Positions 46,619-55,077 of a DNA stretch of 57,630 nt are shown piece after piece. Source of the stretch: Methanoregulaceae archaeon (GTDB taxonomy: Archaea; Halobacteriota; Methanomicrobia; Methanomicrobiales; Methanospirillaceae); the NCBI GenBank assembly GCA_021371995.1, contig JAJFVA010000008.1, positions 1 to 57,630 of the forward strand. The letters run 5' to 3'. The notes beneath the pieces were generated by a model, which searched no databases, was not told the origin of the DNA, and saw only the letters and a list, made by a program, of their open reading frames with translations. Made by a program: the position numbers and the translations under genes. Positions within the stretch are counted from its first letter, which is position 1, and every line of letters starts with the position of its first letter.

Positions 46619-47086
46619 TTGGAGGAAGGAACAGTTGTCACCCCGCTACCCCAGACCATGCCCGCGATCCGGAAGAAAGGCAATTTCCGCAAGGTCGCCG
46701 AGTTACTCCCTGCGATTGCGTTCTATGCCATGGAACATGGCCTCCTCGCTGCCAGGCCCCCGGTTTTTGTCATATACGAAGCATCGTCAAAGAAGCAGAA
46801 GCAGTAAAGGCTGACGGGGGGTCCTGATATCAGGATCGCGGTGGCTCTTCCGGTTTTTCCTTGTGTATGCCCGGGCCGGGAATGAATGTATATACGCTGC
46901 AGGGCGGGAAAATGACCAGGATCGTTCCATAAGGCACTTACGAGGGATTGTGGGTCTTCACACCGAGCTCTCTTCTCAATAATCGAACGCAGTAAATATG
47001 GTTCACAGGGTCGATCCGGGAAGTGTATCATGATACCAGTGGAGATTTCCGCAGAAGAGAAGCTGGCCGAGTTCTCGTGGGGTAAA
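46619..47086 (+). pseudogene. Frameshifted GyrI-like (AraC/MerR effector-binding) domain protein
   Basis: Reading successive frames gives the order of a GyrI-like effector-binding domain: MPAIRKKGNFRKVAELLPAI, EHGLLAARPPVFVIYEAS, then KEAEAVKADGG, PDIRIAVALPV, MNVYTLQGGKMTRIVP, DCGSSHRALFS, TGSIREVYHDTSGD and ISAEEKLAEF. Each piece fits the family and the pieces are collinear, but several frameshifts and stops separate them. A short intact frame (46619-46807, 62 residues) covers only the first piece. Such proteins bind small ligands. It lies just upstream of the trp promoter, so loss may reflect a former regulator. Sequencing error is a less likely alternative given the number of breaks. Confidence 0.65.
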
Positions 47087-47097
47087 GTGAACTATAT

Positions 47098-47142
47098 TGG
47101 ACAACAAAGTATAAATAAATTCAATAAGGTACTTTATTGTAC
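47098..47142 (+). promoter_or_regulatory. trp operon promoter and operator-like inverted repeat
   Basis: TATAAATAAAT at 47110-47120 is a strong TATA box. GTACTTTATTGTAC (47129-47142), extended by a final A at 47143, is an inverted repeat containing TGTACA, the core of the TRP box bound by TrpY in Methanothermobacter. The region from 47098 aligns with the trpB2 promoter. Confidence 0.65.
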
Positions 47143-47217
47143 ATGACTAACATGCACGTGATGCCGCTGGAATGGGGGACGCCGTCCCACGGACGGCGGA
47201 TGGTACCCGTTCCCTGA
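47143..47217 (+). CDS. Putative trp leader peptide (24 codons, one Trp)
   Basis: ATG 47143 sits 28 bases from the TATA centre, at nearly the same distance from the shared promoter element (45 bases) as ATG of trpB2 (43 bases), so it is the expected start of a leaderless message. The frame contains further Mets at codons 4 and 7, a Trp at codon 11 (MPLEWGTP), and ends at TGA 47215 inside the second hairpin. It is in a different frame from trpE and overlaps its longest possible start. A regulatory leader is an inference; translation has not been shown. Confidence 0.4.
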   Translation: MTNMHVMPLEWGTPSHGRRMVPVP

Positions 47218-48683
47218 ACGGGAAACAATTGAATAAGCACGTTACCGTTCAGGTTATCCCGGTTACCCGGACCATCCCGCTCCCTACCGCCGACCCGTAC
47301 ACCCTTTTTTGTGCCCTTGATATCGATAAAGGGTATATCCTCGAATCGATGGAAGGGGTCCCGAGAAGGGCAGTACGTTCAATCGTCGGTATGGAACCCG
47401 ACTTTGTCATCTCACTGGGAGAAAATCCGGAGTTTTCGGGAAAAAGTCCCGGCATTCACCTTTTCTCTCATCCCCCGGGAGCAAACCCTGTAAACCAGCT
47501 CCGTTCATTGTCCTCACGAATCCGATATAAGGGGACTGGCGAGGGTGATTTTACAGGTGGGTTTGTCGGATACTGCAGTTATGACATGGTAACCGGCCTT
47601 ACCAGGGGCCACGTCCAGGCCGGAAGGGATGAGATTCCCCTTGCACGGTTCATGTTCTCAACAAGGGGGATCGTGTATAACCATGCTCAGGGATCCTGTC
47701 TTCTCTTTGATGACCTCATACTGCCTCTTGAGAGCGATGCAGACGATGAGCGTAGGCGGGCAGAAGAGCGGCTGCAGGATCTGGAGACAAGGATCAGGAG
47801 CGTCCAGCCGGCAAATAACATGGGGGAGGGTGATTTCCGGGAGGATTCACTCCCTGATCCCGGGGTGAAGGACAGGACCGGATATGAAAACGCTGTTATC
47901 AAGGCTAAAGAGCATATCATGGCGGGAGATATTTTCCAGGTCGTCCTCTCCCGGAAGATTGCCTTCCCGTTCACAGGAGACCCACTCAGTATCTACCGGA
48001 GAATCCGGGCAATCAATCCTTCCCCCTATCTTTACTACCTGAACTTTGGCGATGAGGCAATTGTCGGGTCAAGCCCTGAAATGCTTGTTAAAGTGCAGGA
48101 TGGTATTGTGCAGACAGTTCCCATTGCAGGCACAAGGCCACGCGGGAAGAATCATGAGGAGGATAACCGCCTTGCACAGGAACTCCTCATGGATGAGAAG
48201 GAGCGGGCAGAGCACCTGATGCTCGTCGACCTTGCCCGGAACGATATCGGCCGCGTTGCAGAGTTCGGTTCAGTTTCTGTCCCTGAATTCATGGATATCG
48301 AGAAGTTTTCCCATGTTCAGCATATTGTATCGAGAGTTAGCGGAATCATTGCGGAAGGAAAAGACCGGTTTGATGCGCTTGCTTCCTGTTTTCCGGCCGG
48401 CACAGTGAGCGGGGCCCCGAAAATCAGGGCCATGCAGATCATCGCGGATCTCGAACCGGGCCCACGAGGTTTATACGCCGGTGCAGTCGGCTATTCCGGG
48501 TTTGATGATTTGCTCGAGTTTGCCATCGCCATCAGGACAATCAGGGTAAGATGCGGGCTGGCGGAGTTTTCAACCGGTGCCGGGATCGTGGCCGATTCGG
48601 TCCCCGAAAAGGAATTCGAGGAGACCGGGCACAAGGCACAGGCCATGATTCGTGCGATACGGACTGAAGGTGATGAGATATGA
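47172..48683 (+). CDS. trpE: Anthranilate synthase component I
   Basis: Chorismate-to-anthranilate synthase subunit, first enzyme of tryptophan synthesis. The N-terminal ILESMEG (about residue 56) corresponds to the Trp feedback-binding LLES motif, so feedback inhibition is predicted. The catalytic C-terminal half has GTRPRGKNHEED, LVDLARNDIGRV, CFPAGTVSGAPKIRAM and GAGIVADSVPEKE. The start is uncertain: ATG 47172 is given, but TTG 47229 would drop 19 poorly conserved residues encoded across the two hairpins and is also plausible. Its stop overlaps trpG by 4 bases. Confidence 0.93.
   Translation: MGDAVPRTADGTRSLNGKQLNKHVTVQVIPVTRTIPLPTADPYTLFCALDIDKGYILESMEGVPRRAVRSIVGMEPDFVISLGENPEFSGKSPGIHLFSHPPGANPVNQLRSLSSRIRYKGTGEGDFTGGFVGYCSYDMVTGLTRGHVQAGRDEIPLARFMFSTRGIVYNHAQGSCLLFDDLILPLESDADDERRRAEERLQDLETRIRSVQPANNMGEGDFREDSLPDPGVKDRTGYENAVIKAKEHIMAGDIFQVVLSRKIAFPFTGDPLSIYRRIRAINPSPYLYYLNFGDEAIVGSSPEMLVKVQDGIVQTVPIAGTRPRGKNHEEDNRLAQELLMDEKERAEHLMLVDLARNDIGRVAEFGSVSVPEFMDIEKFSHVQHIVSRVSGIIAEGKDRFDALASCFPAGTVSGAPKIRAMQIIADLEPGPRGLYAGAVGYSGFDDLLEFAIAIRTIRVRCGLAEFSTGAGIVADSVPEKEFEETGHKAQAMIRAIRTEGDEI
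47180..47198 (+). promoter_or_regulatory. Leader hairpin 1
   Basis: CGCCGTCC and GGACGGCG form a perfect 8-base-pair stem with a 3-base loop inside the leader frame. Confidence 0.55.
47206..47222 (+). promoter_or_regulatory. Leader hairpin 2 over the leader stop codon
   Basis: CCCGTTC and GAACGGG form a perfect 7-base-pair stem with a 3-base loop. The leader stop TGA (47215-47217) falls in it, and a possible trpE TTG start at 47229 follows by six bases. Confidence 0.55.
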
Positions 48684-49261
48684 GGGTGGCAATCATCGAC
48701 TGCTACGACAGTTTCACCTACAACCTCTACCAGCTGGTCGGTCAGCTTGGCGGAATCCCCCTCCCGATCCCCTGCGATGCATCTCTTGACTATATAAGAG
48801 AGCAGAATCCAGAGCGGATCATCCTCTCGCCCGGCCCGGGAACCCCTGATGATTCAGGGATCTGCCCGGATGTGATCCGGGAGTATGCAGGAGCAATCCC
48901 GATTCTCGGTGTCTGCCTTGGCCACCAGACCATCTTCCAGACCTTCGGCGGTAAGATATGCAGGATGAAAATCCCTGTTCATGGAAAGACAAGCAGCATC
49001 ATCCATAACGGGGAAGGAATCTTTTCCGGACTTCCCTCTCCGTTTTCCGCCACCCGTTATCATTCACTGATGGCCGATCCGGATTATATTCCACCCGGAT
49101 TCGAGATACAGGCGGTCTCTTCAGAGGACCAGTGTGTTATGGCGGTAGCCAGCCCGGATCTTGGGATCACCGGGGTCCAGTTTCACCCTGAGAGTATCAT
49201 GACCCCTTCCGGGAGATTCCTCTTGAAAAATTTCCTGGAAAACAAGTACAGGAGTGCATGA
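48680..49261 (+). CDS. trpG: Anthranilate synthase glutamine amidotransferase component
   Basis: Class I glutamine amidotransferase that supplies ammonia to TrpE. DCYDSFTYNLYQ at the N-terminus, SPGPGTPDD, nucleophile Cys79 in GVCLGHQ, and the His-Glu pair in FHPESIMTP show an intact active site. With 193 residues it is a stand-alone, not fused, form. ATGA overlaps tie it to trpE and trpD. Confidence 0.96.
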   Translation: MRVAIIDCYDSFTYNLYQLVGQLGGIPLPIPCDASLDYIREQNPERIILSPGPGTPDDSGICPDVIREYAGAIPILGVCLGHQTIFQTFGGKICRMKIPVHGKTSSIIHNGEGIFSGLPSPFSATRYHSLMADPDYIPPGFEIQAVSSEDQCVMAVASPDLGITGVQFHPESIMTPSGRFLLKNFLENKYRSA

Positions 49262-50274
49262 TGCAGGCAGTACTGGCACAGCTTGCCGGGGGAGAGCATC
49301 TGAGCCCTGATCAGGCAACGGGTGTAATGGAGACGATTGCTACCGGACAGGCAACCGCGGCTCAGATCGCCTCCCTGATGACCGCGCTTCGAATGAAAGG
49401 AGAGACTGCAGAGGAGATCACGAGCTTTGTCCGGGTGCTCCTTCGCCATGCAGTCACTATCCGTCCACAGGTTTCCGGCCGGCTTGTCGATACCTGCGGG
49501 ACCGGGGGGGATGGTGCGAGGACATTTAATATCAGTACCGCGGCTGCATTCGTTGCTGCAGGTGCAGGGGTTCCGGTGGTCAAACACGGAAACCGGAACG
49601 TGAGCAGCTCGTGCGGATCTGCTGATGTCCTTGAAGCGCTTGGGGTGAGGATTGATCTCTCACCCGAACGCGTTTGTTCGGTGGTGGAAGAGACAGGAAT
49701 CGGGTTTCTCTTTGCGCCTTCTTTCCACCCTGCACTGAAACATGCGGCTGCACCCCGGAAGGAACTTGGATTCTCAACGGTATTCAATCTCCTTGGTCCA
49801 CTTCTCAACCCTGCCGGGGCGCCCGCGCGTCTCTGCGGCGTGTACAGCCCCGCGCTCATTGCCCGGTTTTCAACCGTACTGCTGGCACTCGGAACAGAGC
49901 GGGCGATGGTGGTGCATGGCCAGGGACTTGACGAGATCACTGTTGCCGGCCCGACGCTGGTGGCTGAAATTGATGGGGGGGGCATCAGGAGTTATACTAT
50001 ATCCCCTGAAGAGTTTGGCATTCCACTATCCCCACACTCGGCCCTTGCCGGGCGTTCCCCGCAGGATAATGCAGAAATTATCCGCATGATTCTCTCCGGT
50101 GTTCCGGGTCCGGCCCATGATGTGGTGGTAATGAATGCTGGGGCAGCCATCTTCCTTGGCGGTGAGGCACCTGACCTTGAGCGAGGGATAGAGAAGGCAG
50201 AGGAAGCGATAGCATCGGGTGCGGCATCTGAACGGCTGGAGGCGCTTATACAGGCCTCACGGAGCGGAGAATGA
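49258..50274 (+). CDS. trpD: Anthranilate phosphoribosyltransferase
   Basis: Transfers the phosphoribosyl group of PRPP to anthranilate. The PRPP loop CGTGGDGARTFNIST (about residues 80-94), VVKHGNRNVSS and FLFAPSFHPALK are conserved, and 338 residues is standard. ATG 49258 overlaps the trpG stop; the following codon is also ATG. It is the third gene of the operon, in the order E-G-D-C-F-B-A, which differs from the EGCFBAD order known in Methanothermobacter. Confidence 0.96.
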   Translation: MMQAVLAQLAGGEHLSPDQATGVMETIATGQATAAQIASLMTALRMKGETAEEITSFVRVLLRHAVTIRPQVSGRLVDTCGTGGDGARTFNISTAAAFVAAGAGVPVVKHGNRNVSSSCGSADVLEALGVRIDLSPERVCSVVEETGIGFLFAPSFHPALKHAAAPRKELGFSTVFNLLGPLLNPAGAPARLCGVYSPALIARFSTVLLALGTERAMVVHGQGLDEITVAGPTLVAEIDGGGIRSYTISPEEFGIPLSPHSALAGRSPQDNAEIIRMILSGVPGPAHDVVVMNAGAAIFLGGEAPDLERGIEKAEEAIASGAASERLEALIQASRSGE

Positions 50275-51032
50275 TTCTCGATCAGGTGCTCCAGGCTACT
50301 GCCGGAAGGGTTGCAGAGTTGCCCGGAGCGGAGGAGTACACTCAGCCTGCACAAAAAAGAGGTTGCAGCCTGTCTTCTGCAATCGGGCAGAAAGAGCGGG
50401 GAAACAGGATCATATCGGAGATCAAGTTTGCATCCCCTTCGCGTGGTACGATACGCCGGGCAGGCAATCCTGTGGAATTTGCCCGGGACTTTGCCCGTGC
50501 GGGGGCTGCTGCCCTCTCCATCCTGACAGAACCGGTCTATTTCCATGGGGATCCTGCGTTTATCCCTGCTATCAGGCCGCATGTGGAGATCCCACTGCTC
50601 AGGAAAGACTTCATTATCGATGAAAAACAGCTTGCAGAGAGCCGGGCTCTCGGAGCCGATGCTGTTCTCCTCATCGCAGGAGTGCTCGGAAACCGGTTGG
50701 AGGATATGGTCGATTCGGCAATTGCGTATGGACTTGAGCCTCTTGTGGAGGTTCATTCTCTGGAAGAAGTGAAGAAAGCCCTCTCGACAAGTACACGTAT
50801 GGCGGGAATCAACAACCGGAATCTCAGAACTATGAGGACTGATCTTTCTACCACCATGAGGCTGTCTCCCCCTCTTCACCTGTCCGGTATTACCGTTGTG
50901 TCAGAGAGTGGAGTGATCTGGCCGTGTGATATCAGGACACTCAGGCCGTTTGCAGATGCATTTCTCATCGGCACCGCAATCATGGGAGCTCCTGACCCCA
51001 TACAGCGCATGGGGGGATTTGTATCCGCGTGA
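50271..51032 (+). CDS. trpC: Indole-3-glycerol phosphate synthase
   Basis: Closes the indole ring from carboxyphenylamino-deoxyribulose phosphate. The (beta/alpha)8 protein of 253 residues has SEIKFASPSRG (about residues 45-55), ILTEPVYFHG, LLRKDFIIDEKQ (catalytic Lys) and GINNRNLRTM. It overlaps trpD and trpF by 4 bases each. Nothing is missing. Confidence 0.95.
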   Translation: MILDQVLQATAGRVAELPGAEEYTQPAQKRGCSLSSAIGQKERGNRIISEIKFASPSRGTIRRAGNPVEFARDFARAGAAALSILTEPVYFHGDPAFIPAIRPHVEIPLLRKDFIIDEKQLAESRALGADAVLLIAGVLGNRLEDMVDSAIAYGLEPLVEVHSLEEVKKALSTSTRMAGINNRNLRTMRTDLSTTMRLSPPLHLSGITVVSESGVIWPCDIRTLRPFADAFLIGTAIMGAPDPIQRMGGFVSA

Positions 51033-51598
51033 AGATATGTGGCATCACCAGTGCAGAAGATGCAATCATGGCAAAAGAAGCGGGAGCTGATATGATTGGA
51101 GTTATTGCATTCTCACGATCTCCCCGCTGTGTGGATCCCGTAATGATCCGGGAGATATTTGATGCCGTTCCATCCCTGACCCGGTGTTGTGTTGCACACG
51201 AGCCGTCTTCGGAGGAATTAAAAGAGATCTGTGCGATCAGACCTGATGCCATCCAGGTCTCCTGTGCAGTACATGTACCGGATACCTGCACCGCCCGGGT
51301 ATTCCGGAGCATCAGGCCCGGGGATGTCATCCCTGATGATGCAGACGCCCTTATCGTGGACGCCAGCCGGGGAAGCGGCATGCTCTATGATGCAGCCTAT
51401 GCGGTTTCGGTTGTCAGGTCGGCACCCGTCCCAGTATTTCTTGCAGGAGGGTTAACACCTGAAAATGTGAGGGAAGCTGCCCGGGCAGTGAGACCCTCCG
51501 GTGTCGATGTGGCAACAGGGGTCGAGAATGCACCAGGTAAAAAAGACAGAAAGAAGGTGAGAACATTCGTGGAAAGAGCAAAGGGAGTGAGGTTTTGA
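51029..51598 (+). CDS. trpF: Phosphoribosylanthranilate isomerase
   Basis: Amadori rearrangement of phosphoribosylanthranilate. KICGIT at the N-terminus has the catalytic Cys; Asp is in IVDASRGSG, and [10 protein letters not shown] and GVDVATGVE are phosphate-site segments. The 189-residue form is short but intact. GTG 51029 gives the canonical MKICGIT start and overlaps trpC. In gene order it follows trpC, whereas the reaction precedes it. Confidence 0.94.
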   Translation: MKICGITSAEDAIMAKEAGADMIGVIAFSRSPRCVDPVMIREIFDAVPSLTRCCVAHEPSSEELKEICAIRPDAIQVSCAVHVPDTCTARVFRSIRPGDVIPDDADALIVDASRGSGMLYDAAYAVSVVRSAPVPVFLAGGLTPENVREAARAVRPSGVDVATGVENAPGKKDRKKVRTFVERAKGVRF

Positions 51599-52767
51599 CC
51601 TCGTCATCCCGTTTCGGGCCGTATGGCGGGCAGTTTGTTCCCGAGAGCCTTATGGGTGCACTCGATGAACTTGAGGAAGCGTACCGCACGATCGTACCAT
51701 CGGAAGAGTTCCGGAAAGAAATGGAGTATTATTTAAGGGAATATGCCGGTCGCCCGACACCGCTTACGTTCTGCCGGAACATGTCAGAAGATCTTTCCTG
51801 CAGGGTGTATCTGAAGCGGGAAGACCTCCTCCATTCCGGTGCCCATAAACTGAACAATGCACTCGGGCAGGCTCTTCTGGCAAAACTCATGGGAAAAAAA
51901 CGGATCATCGCGGAGACCGGGGCCGGGCAGCATGGAGTGGCCGCAGCAATTGCAGGAGCAGCTCTTGGTCTTTTGGTGGAAGTATACATGGGGGATGAAG
52001 ATATGGAACGGCAGGCCCTGAACGTTGCCAGGATGAGGATGCTTGGTGCGACCGTGATTCCGGTGCATTCAGGCTCCCGGACCCTTAAGGATGCCATCAA
52101 TGAGGCCCTCCGTGACTGGGTGACAAATGTACACAACACCCACTACCTGATAGGATCGGTCGTCGGCCCCCACCCATTTCCGTCACTCGTCCGCGATTTC
52201 CAGACGGTGATAGGGAATGAGATCCGGGATCAGGTTATGATAAAGGAAGGACATCTGCCTGATGCGATGGTCGCCTGCGTTGGTGGAGGTTCAAATGCCA
52301 TAGGGATGTTCTCTCCTTTCCTTGATGATCCAGTCGAGCTCTTTGGGGCTGAGGCAGGCGGGGAAGGGCTTGCAGGACGACACGGCGCGACATTGTGTGG
52401 CGGAAAGCCCGGGGTACTGCATGGGGCATACACGTATCTCATCCAGGATGCATTCGGCCAGATTCTCGAATCGCACAGCGTCTCTGCAGGACTCGATTAC
52501 CCCGGGGTCGGTCCCGAGCACAGTTTTCTCAGGGACAACAAACGGGTGAACTATGAGGCAGTCACCGATACAGAGGCTATTGACTCCTTTCTGTATCTCT
52601 CGCGTACCGAAGGAATAATTCCAGCGCTTGAGTCCGCCCATGCAGTTGCACTTGCACGTAAAATTGCTCTGGGTCGGGCAAATGACGATATTCTCATCAT
52701 TAACCTTTCGGGGAGAGGCGACAAGGATATTGCCCAGGTTGCAGCTTTTACGGGTGATTGCCAGTGA
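51595..52767 (+). CDS. trpB: Tryptophan synthase beta chain, TrpB1 type
   Basis: PLP enzyme that joins indole, channelled from TrpA, to serine. [14 protein letters not shown] starts the protein, PLP Lys85 is in [12 protein letters not shown], and [13 protein letters not shown]-type (here [13 protein letters not shown]) and NLSGRGDKD are intact. TTG 51595 overlaps the trpF stop. With trpB2 at 42480 the window encodes two beta chains; this one partners TrpA. Confidence 0.96.
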   Translation: MTSSSRFGPYGGQFVPESLMGALDELEEAYRTIVPSEEFRKEMEYYLREYAGRPTPLTFCRNMSEDLSCRVYLKREDLLHSGAHKLNNALGQALLAKLMGKKRIIAETGAGQHGVAAAIAGAALGLLVEVYMGDEDMERQALNVARMRMLGATVIPVHSGSRTLKDAINEALRDWVTNVHNTHYLIGSVVGPHPFPSLVRDFQTVIGNEIRDQVMIKEGHLPDAMVACVGGGSNAIGMFSPFLDDPVELFGAEAGGEGLAGRHGATLCGGKPGVLHGAYTYLIQDAFGQILESHSVSAGLDYPGVGPEHSFLRDNKRVNYEAVTDTEAIDSFLYLSRTEGIIPALESAHAVALARKIALGRANDDILIINLSGRGDKDIAQVAAFTGDCQ

Positions 52768-53564
52768 GCTCTAGGATCACGGGTGCGTTCTGCGCTGCAG
52801 GAAGGCCACTCCTTGTGGCATGTACTGTTGCCGGGGATCCCTCGTTTGACGAGAGCATCAGCATCATCAGGGAACTCGTTTGTTCTGGAACAGATATCAT
52901 TGAAATCGTCATGCCTTTTTCCGATCCTGTTGCAGACGGCCCTGTTATCCAGCAGGCTGGTGCCCGGGCTCTCGCCTCAGGCATGAACACCGACAGGTTG
53001 TTCGAACTGATTCGTGAGGTGAGGAAAGAAACGGAAATCCCCCTCCTTATCATGACCTATGCCAACATCGTGGTTCAGAGAGGGATTGAGGAATTTTACC
53101 GGGATGCAGCCCGGGCAGGTGCAGACGGTATAGTGGTCGCTGATGTCCCGCTCGAAGAGGCAGATCCGTTCTGCGCTGCGGCCGGGAGTGCGGGAATCGA
53201 TCCAATCCTCTTTGTCAGCCAGACAACATCCCCTGAACGGATAGAGAAGATCCTCTCAAAGGCGAGTGGATTCGTGTATCTTGTTGCCGTGATGGGAGTA
53301 ACAGGGACAAGGGAGGAGATATCTCCTGAGGCCATTGCCCTTCTGAAAACTGTCAAAGAGAGAACATCCCTTCCGGTGGTGCCCGGATTCGGGATATCAA
53401 CCCCTGAACATGTCAGGAGATATGCACAGGCAGGGGCCGACGGGGTTATTATTGGGTCTGCCCTCGTCAGGATTGTCGGGGAGTACACTTCCCGGAAGGC
53501 AGGAGCAGAATCGGGGATAGGGGCTCTGGTGAAGGGATTGAAGATCTCTGCCCATGAAAACTGA
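52764..53564 (+). CDS. trpA: Tryptophan synthase alpha chain
   Basis: Cleaves indole-3-glycerol phosphate. Catalytic Glu is in [17 protein letters not shown] (about residue 48), and Asp in the family position before [21 protein letters not shown] and GVIIGSALV bind phosphate. GTG 52764 overlaps the trpB stop in a GTGA arrangement; TTG 52758 would add two residues. It ends the operon and is convergent to a DUF6125-like gene. Confidence 0.95.
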   Translation: MSSRITGAFCAAGRPLLVACTVAGDPSFDESISIIRELVCSGTDIIEIVMPFSDPVADGPVIQQAGARALASGMNTDRLFELIREVRKETEIPLLIMTYANIVVQRGIEEFYRDAARAGADGIVVADVPLEEADPFCAAAGSAGIDPILFVSQTTSPERIEKILSKASGFVYLVAVMGVTGTREEISPEAIALLKTVKERTSLPVVPGFGISTPEHVRRYAQAGADGVIIGSALVRIVGEYTSRKAGAESGIGALVKGLKISAHEN

Positions 53565-53661
53565 TGAACAACGCATCATGTTCTGCGGCCGGAAATGTCT
53601 TTAGCGAGAGTGTCAACACGGGATGATGCCCCACACAAACCAGATAATCCCTGTTAAAATT

Positions 53662-54186
53662 TTACTCGTCCGCCAGTGTAAAACGCCATTTACAGAACAT
53701 ATCTGCAGGATGGCGATCAGGGGGAGCAAAGAGGCATTCGACAACGATCCTATTGTCGATCTCTTTTGCAAAACTGGTGAACTCAGCCCTGTGCATCTCC
53801 CTGCAGACATATTCGTCAAGACCTCTCCTGAGTCGTGCCTCCTGGGTCGGACAGGAGGGAACTGAAATAATCACCTCGTCTGCCCTCTCCTCAATTACAT
53901 AGTCGACAATGATCGCCCAGGGAAAGAGGCGGAGCGCCTGCACAAATCCCCCAAGTCCTCTCTCCGTGATATTGAAACGTGTCTTTATATCCTTTGCTGC
54001 CATCGAGGAGACACGGCCCCATACCTTTTCATTGACGGTCTCAGCAACAGGCTGCCCGAACTGTTCGGCAATAGAAAGAAACCAGAAAGCGTCCACAACC
54101 CGGTAATGCCAGAGGAGGAATTCCAGGTACTGGTGTTTTTCCGCATCCGTCATCTGATCGAAGATAGAAAGGTCCATGTACGTCAT
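53662..54186 (-). CDS. DUF6125-like conserved protein
   Basis: 174 residues: an acidic helical start, then [39 protein letters not shown], and [17 protein letters not shown], which resemble a conserved methanogen family I recall as DUF6125. The C-terminal part contains two CP/Cys residues and [18 protein letters not shown]. No catalytic motif or membrane segment is evident. Function is unknown. It is convergent to trpA. The upstream side borders the repeat patch. Confidence 0.7.
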   Translation of the reverse strand: MTYMDLSIFDQMTDAEKHQYLEFLLWHYRVVDAFWFLSIAEQFGQPVAETVNEKVWGRVSSMAAKDIKTRFNITERGLGGFVQALRLFPWAIIVDYVIEERADEVIISVPSCPTQEARLRRGLDEYVCREMHRAEFTSFAKEIDNRIVVECLFAPPDRHPADMFCKWRFTLADE

Positions 54187-54313
54187 AGGGGATCGCCTCA
54201 GGAATGGTAAGCATCATGCCCATGCCGATATGAACATTTGGGTTTGTGTTGTCAGGCAGCACAGGCAGGCAAGACAAGCTGGCAGGAGAAGATAACCCTC
54301 ACCCATCAGCGCA

Positions 54314-54333
54314 GGAGGGGTAGCTACCCCTCC
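54314..54333. repeat. Perfect 20-base palindrome
   Basis: GGAGGGGTAGCTACCCCTCC reads the same on both strands. The 16-base core recurs at 54411. Confidence 0.75.
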
Positions 54334-54410
54334 AATCCATTCGGGCCGGATGTGGGGCCGGGGACCCCCCCTCCCATCAAGGGACCCCTACCCACCCCCC
54401 CTGGCATGGA

Positions 54411-54436
54411 AGGGGTAGCTACCCCTCCCCTTTTTT
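54411..54436 (+). terminator. Second palindrome followed by a T-tract
   Basis: AGGGGTAGCTACCCCT (54411-54426) is followed by CCCC and six T residues (54431-54436), the form of an intrinsic terminator on the plus strand. Confidence 0.5.
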
Positions 54437-54693
54437 GTATCCCGGTCCGGTAAAAATACAGCGCTCCGCCGGTGTGTTCATCTGAATAACCCTTGCTGCC
54501 AGTGCAATTAAGGACCCCTCCCTACCCCTCCCTAAGTGGCAGGGGTGGGTAGGGGTCCCGTGCTGCGGGTTTGGAAATGGCGGGAGGGGGGACCCCTCGT
54601 ACTGGTGGAGGGGTGGGTACCCCCCGCGCTATCAACAGCGGTTTCATGAGCTGCCGCTGCGTACCCGTACAGGCTGAATGGGGAGGTGCCGTA

Positions 54694-55077
54694 ATGCAGG
54701 ACGTGTCACTGGAGTTGATTGTCAGCCTACACAGGAATGTACTTGCAGGTTCACAGGCAGATCTCCGGATCATCTCCGAAGGGAACCTGCACCAGCTGGT
54801 CTTTCAGGCGAACCTGAAAGACGACCTGTTCTCCCGGGCGGCCCTTGCATTCTGGTCCCTGTGCGCGTACCCTGCCTTCAGGGAGGGAAACAGGAGGACT
54901 GCGTACTGTCTTGCAGAAAAGATCCTGGGCTCGGCAGGCTGCCGGGTGGACCTCCCCTGCCCGGACGTCCGGGCACTGGTGCAGGGAATCGATGCTTTCA
55001 CGGTCGAGCCGGAGGACGTGGAACGGGTGTTCAGGAACGCAGCCGTACCTGTCTCACTGTCTGGGTCAGAGCGGTAA
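54694..55077 (+). CDS. Fic/Doc-like protein lacking the catalytic histidine
   Basis: About 127 residues with the Doc layout: LIVSLHRNVLAG, ISEGNLHQLVFQAN, then AYPAFREGNRRTAYCLAE (about residues 60-77). The motif matches H-x-F-x-[DE]-[GA]-N-[KG]-R-T except that the position of the catalytic His holds Pro, preceded by Tyr. Fic proteins modify targets with AMP or phosphate; Doc is a toxin phosphorylating EF-Tu. Loss of His suggests an inactive or altered protein. ATG 54694 excludes a long N-terminal extension read through the repeat patch. No antitoxin is recognised. It overlaps dinB convergently by 12 bases. Confidence 0.65.
   Translation: MQDVSLELIVSLHRNVLAGSQADLRIISEGNLHQLVFQANLKDDLFSRAALAFWSLCAYPAFREGNRRTAYCLAEKILGSAGCRVDLPCPDVRALVQGIDAFTVEPEDVERVFRNAAVPVSLSGSER

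Larger units (their letters stand above)
54314..54620. repeat. GC-rich palindromic repeat patch
   Basis: A non-coding stretch of about 300 bases dominated by CCCCT/AGGGG runs. It includes two perfect palindromes around GGGGTAGCTACCCC, an 18-base perfect inverted repeat (54381-54398 and 54542-54559), and further GGGGTCCC and GGGTACCCC variants. It lies between the DUF6125-like gene and the Fic-like gene. Such patches can form strong stem-loops and may be a dispersed family in this genome. Confidence 0.7.

Noticed and set aside
54314-54620. CRISPR-like array
   Set aside because: The repeats are palindromic and irregularly spaced with no equal-length unique spacers and no cas genes nearby.
54571-54693. 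N-terminal extension of the Fic-like protein
   Set aside because: It is translated from the GC-rich repeat patch and is Gly/Pro-rich; ATG 54694 starts the recognisable domain.
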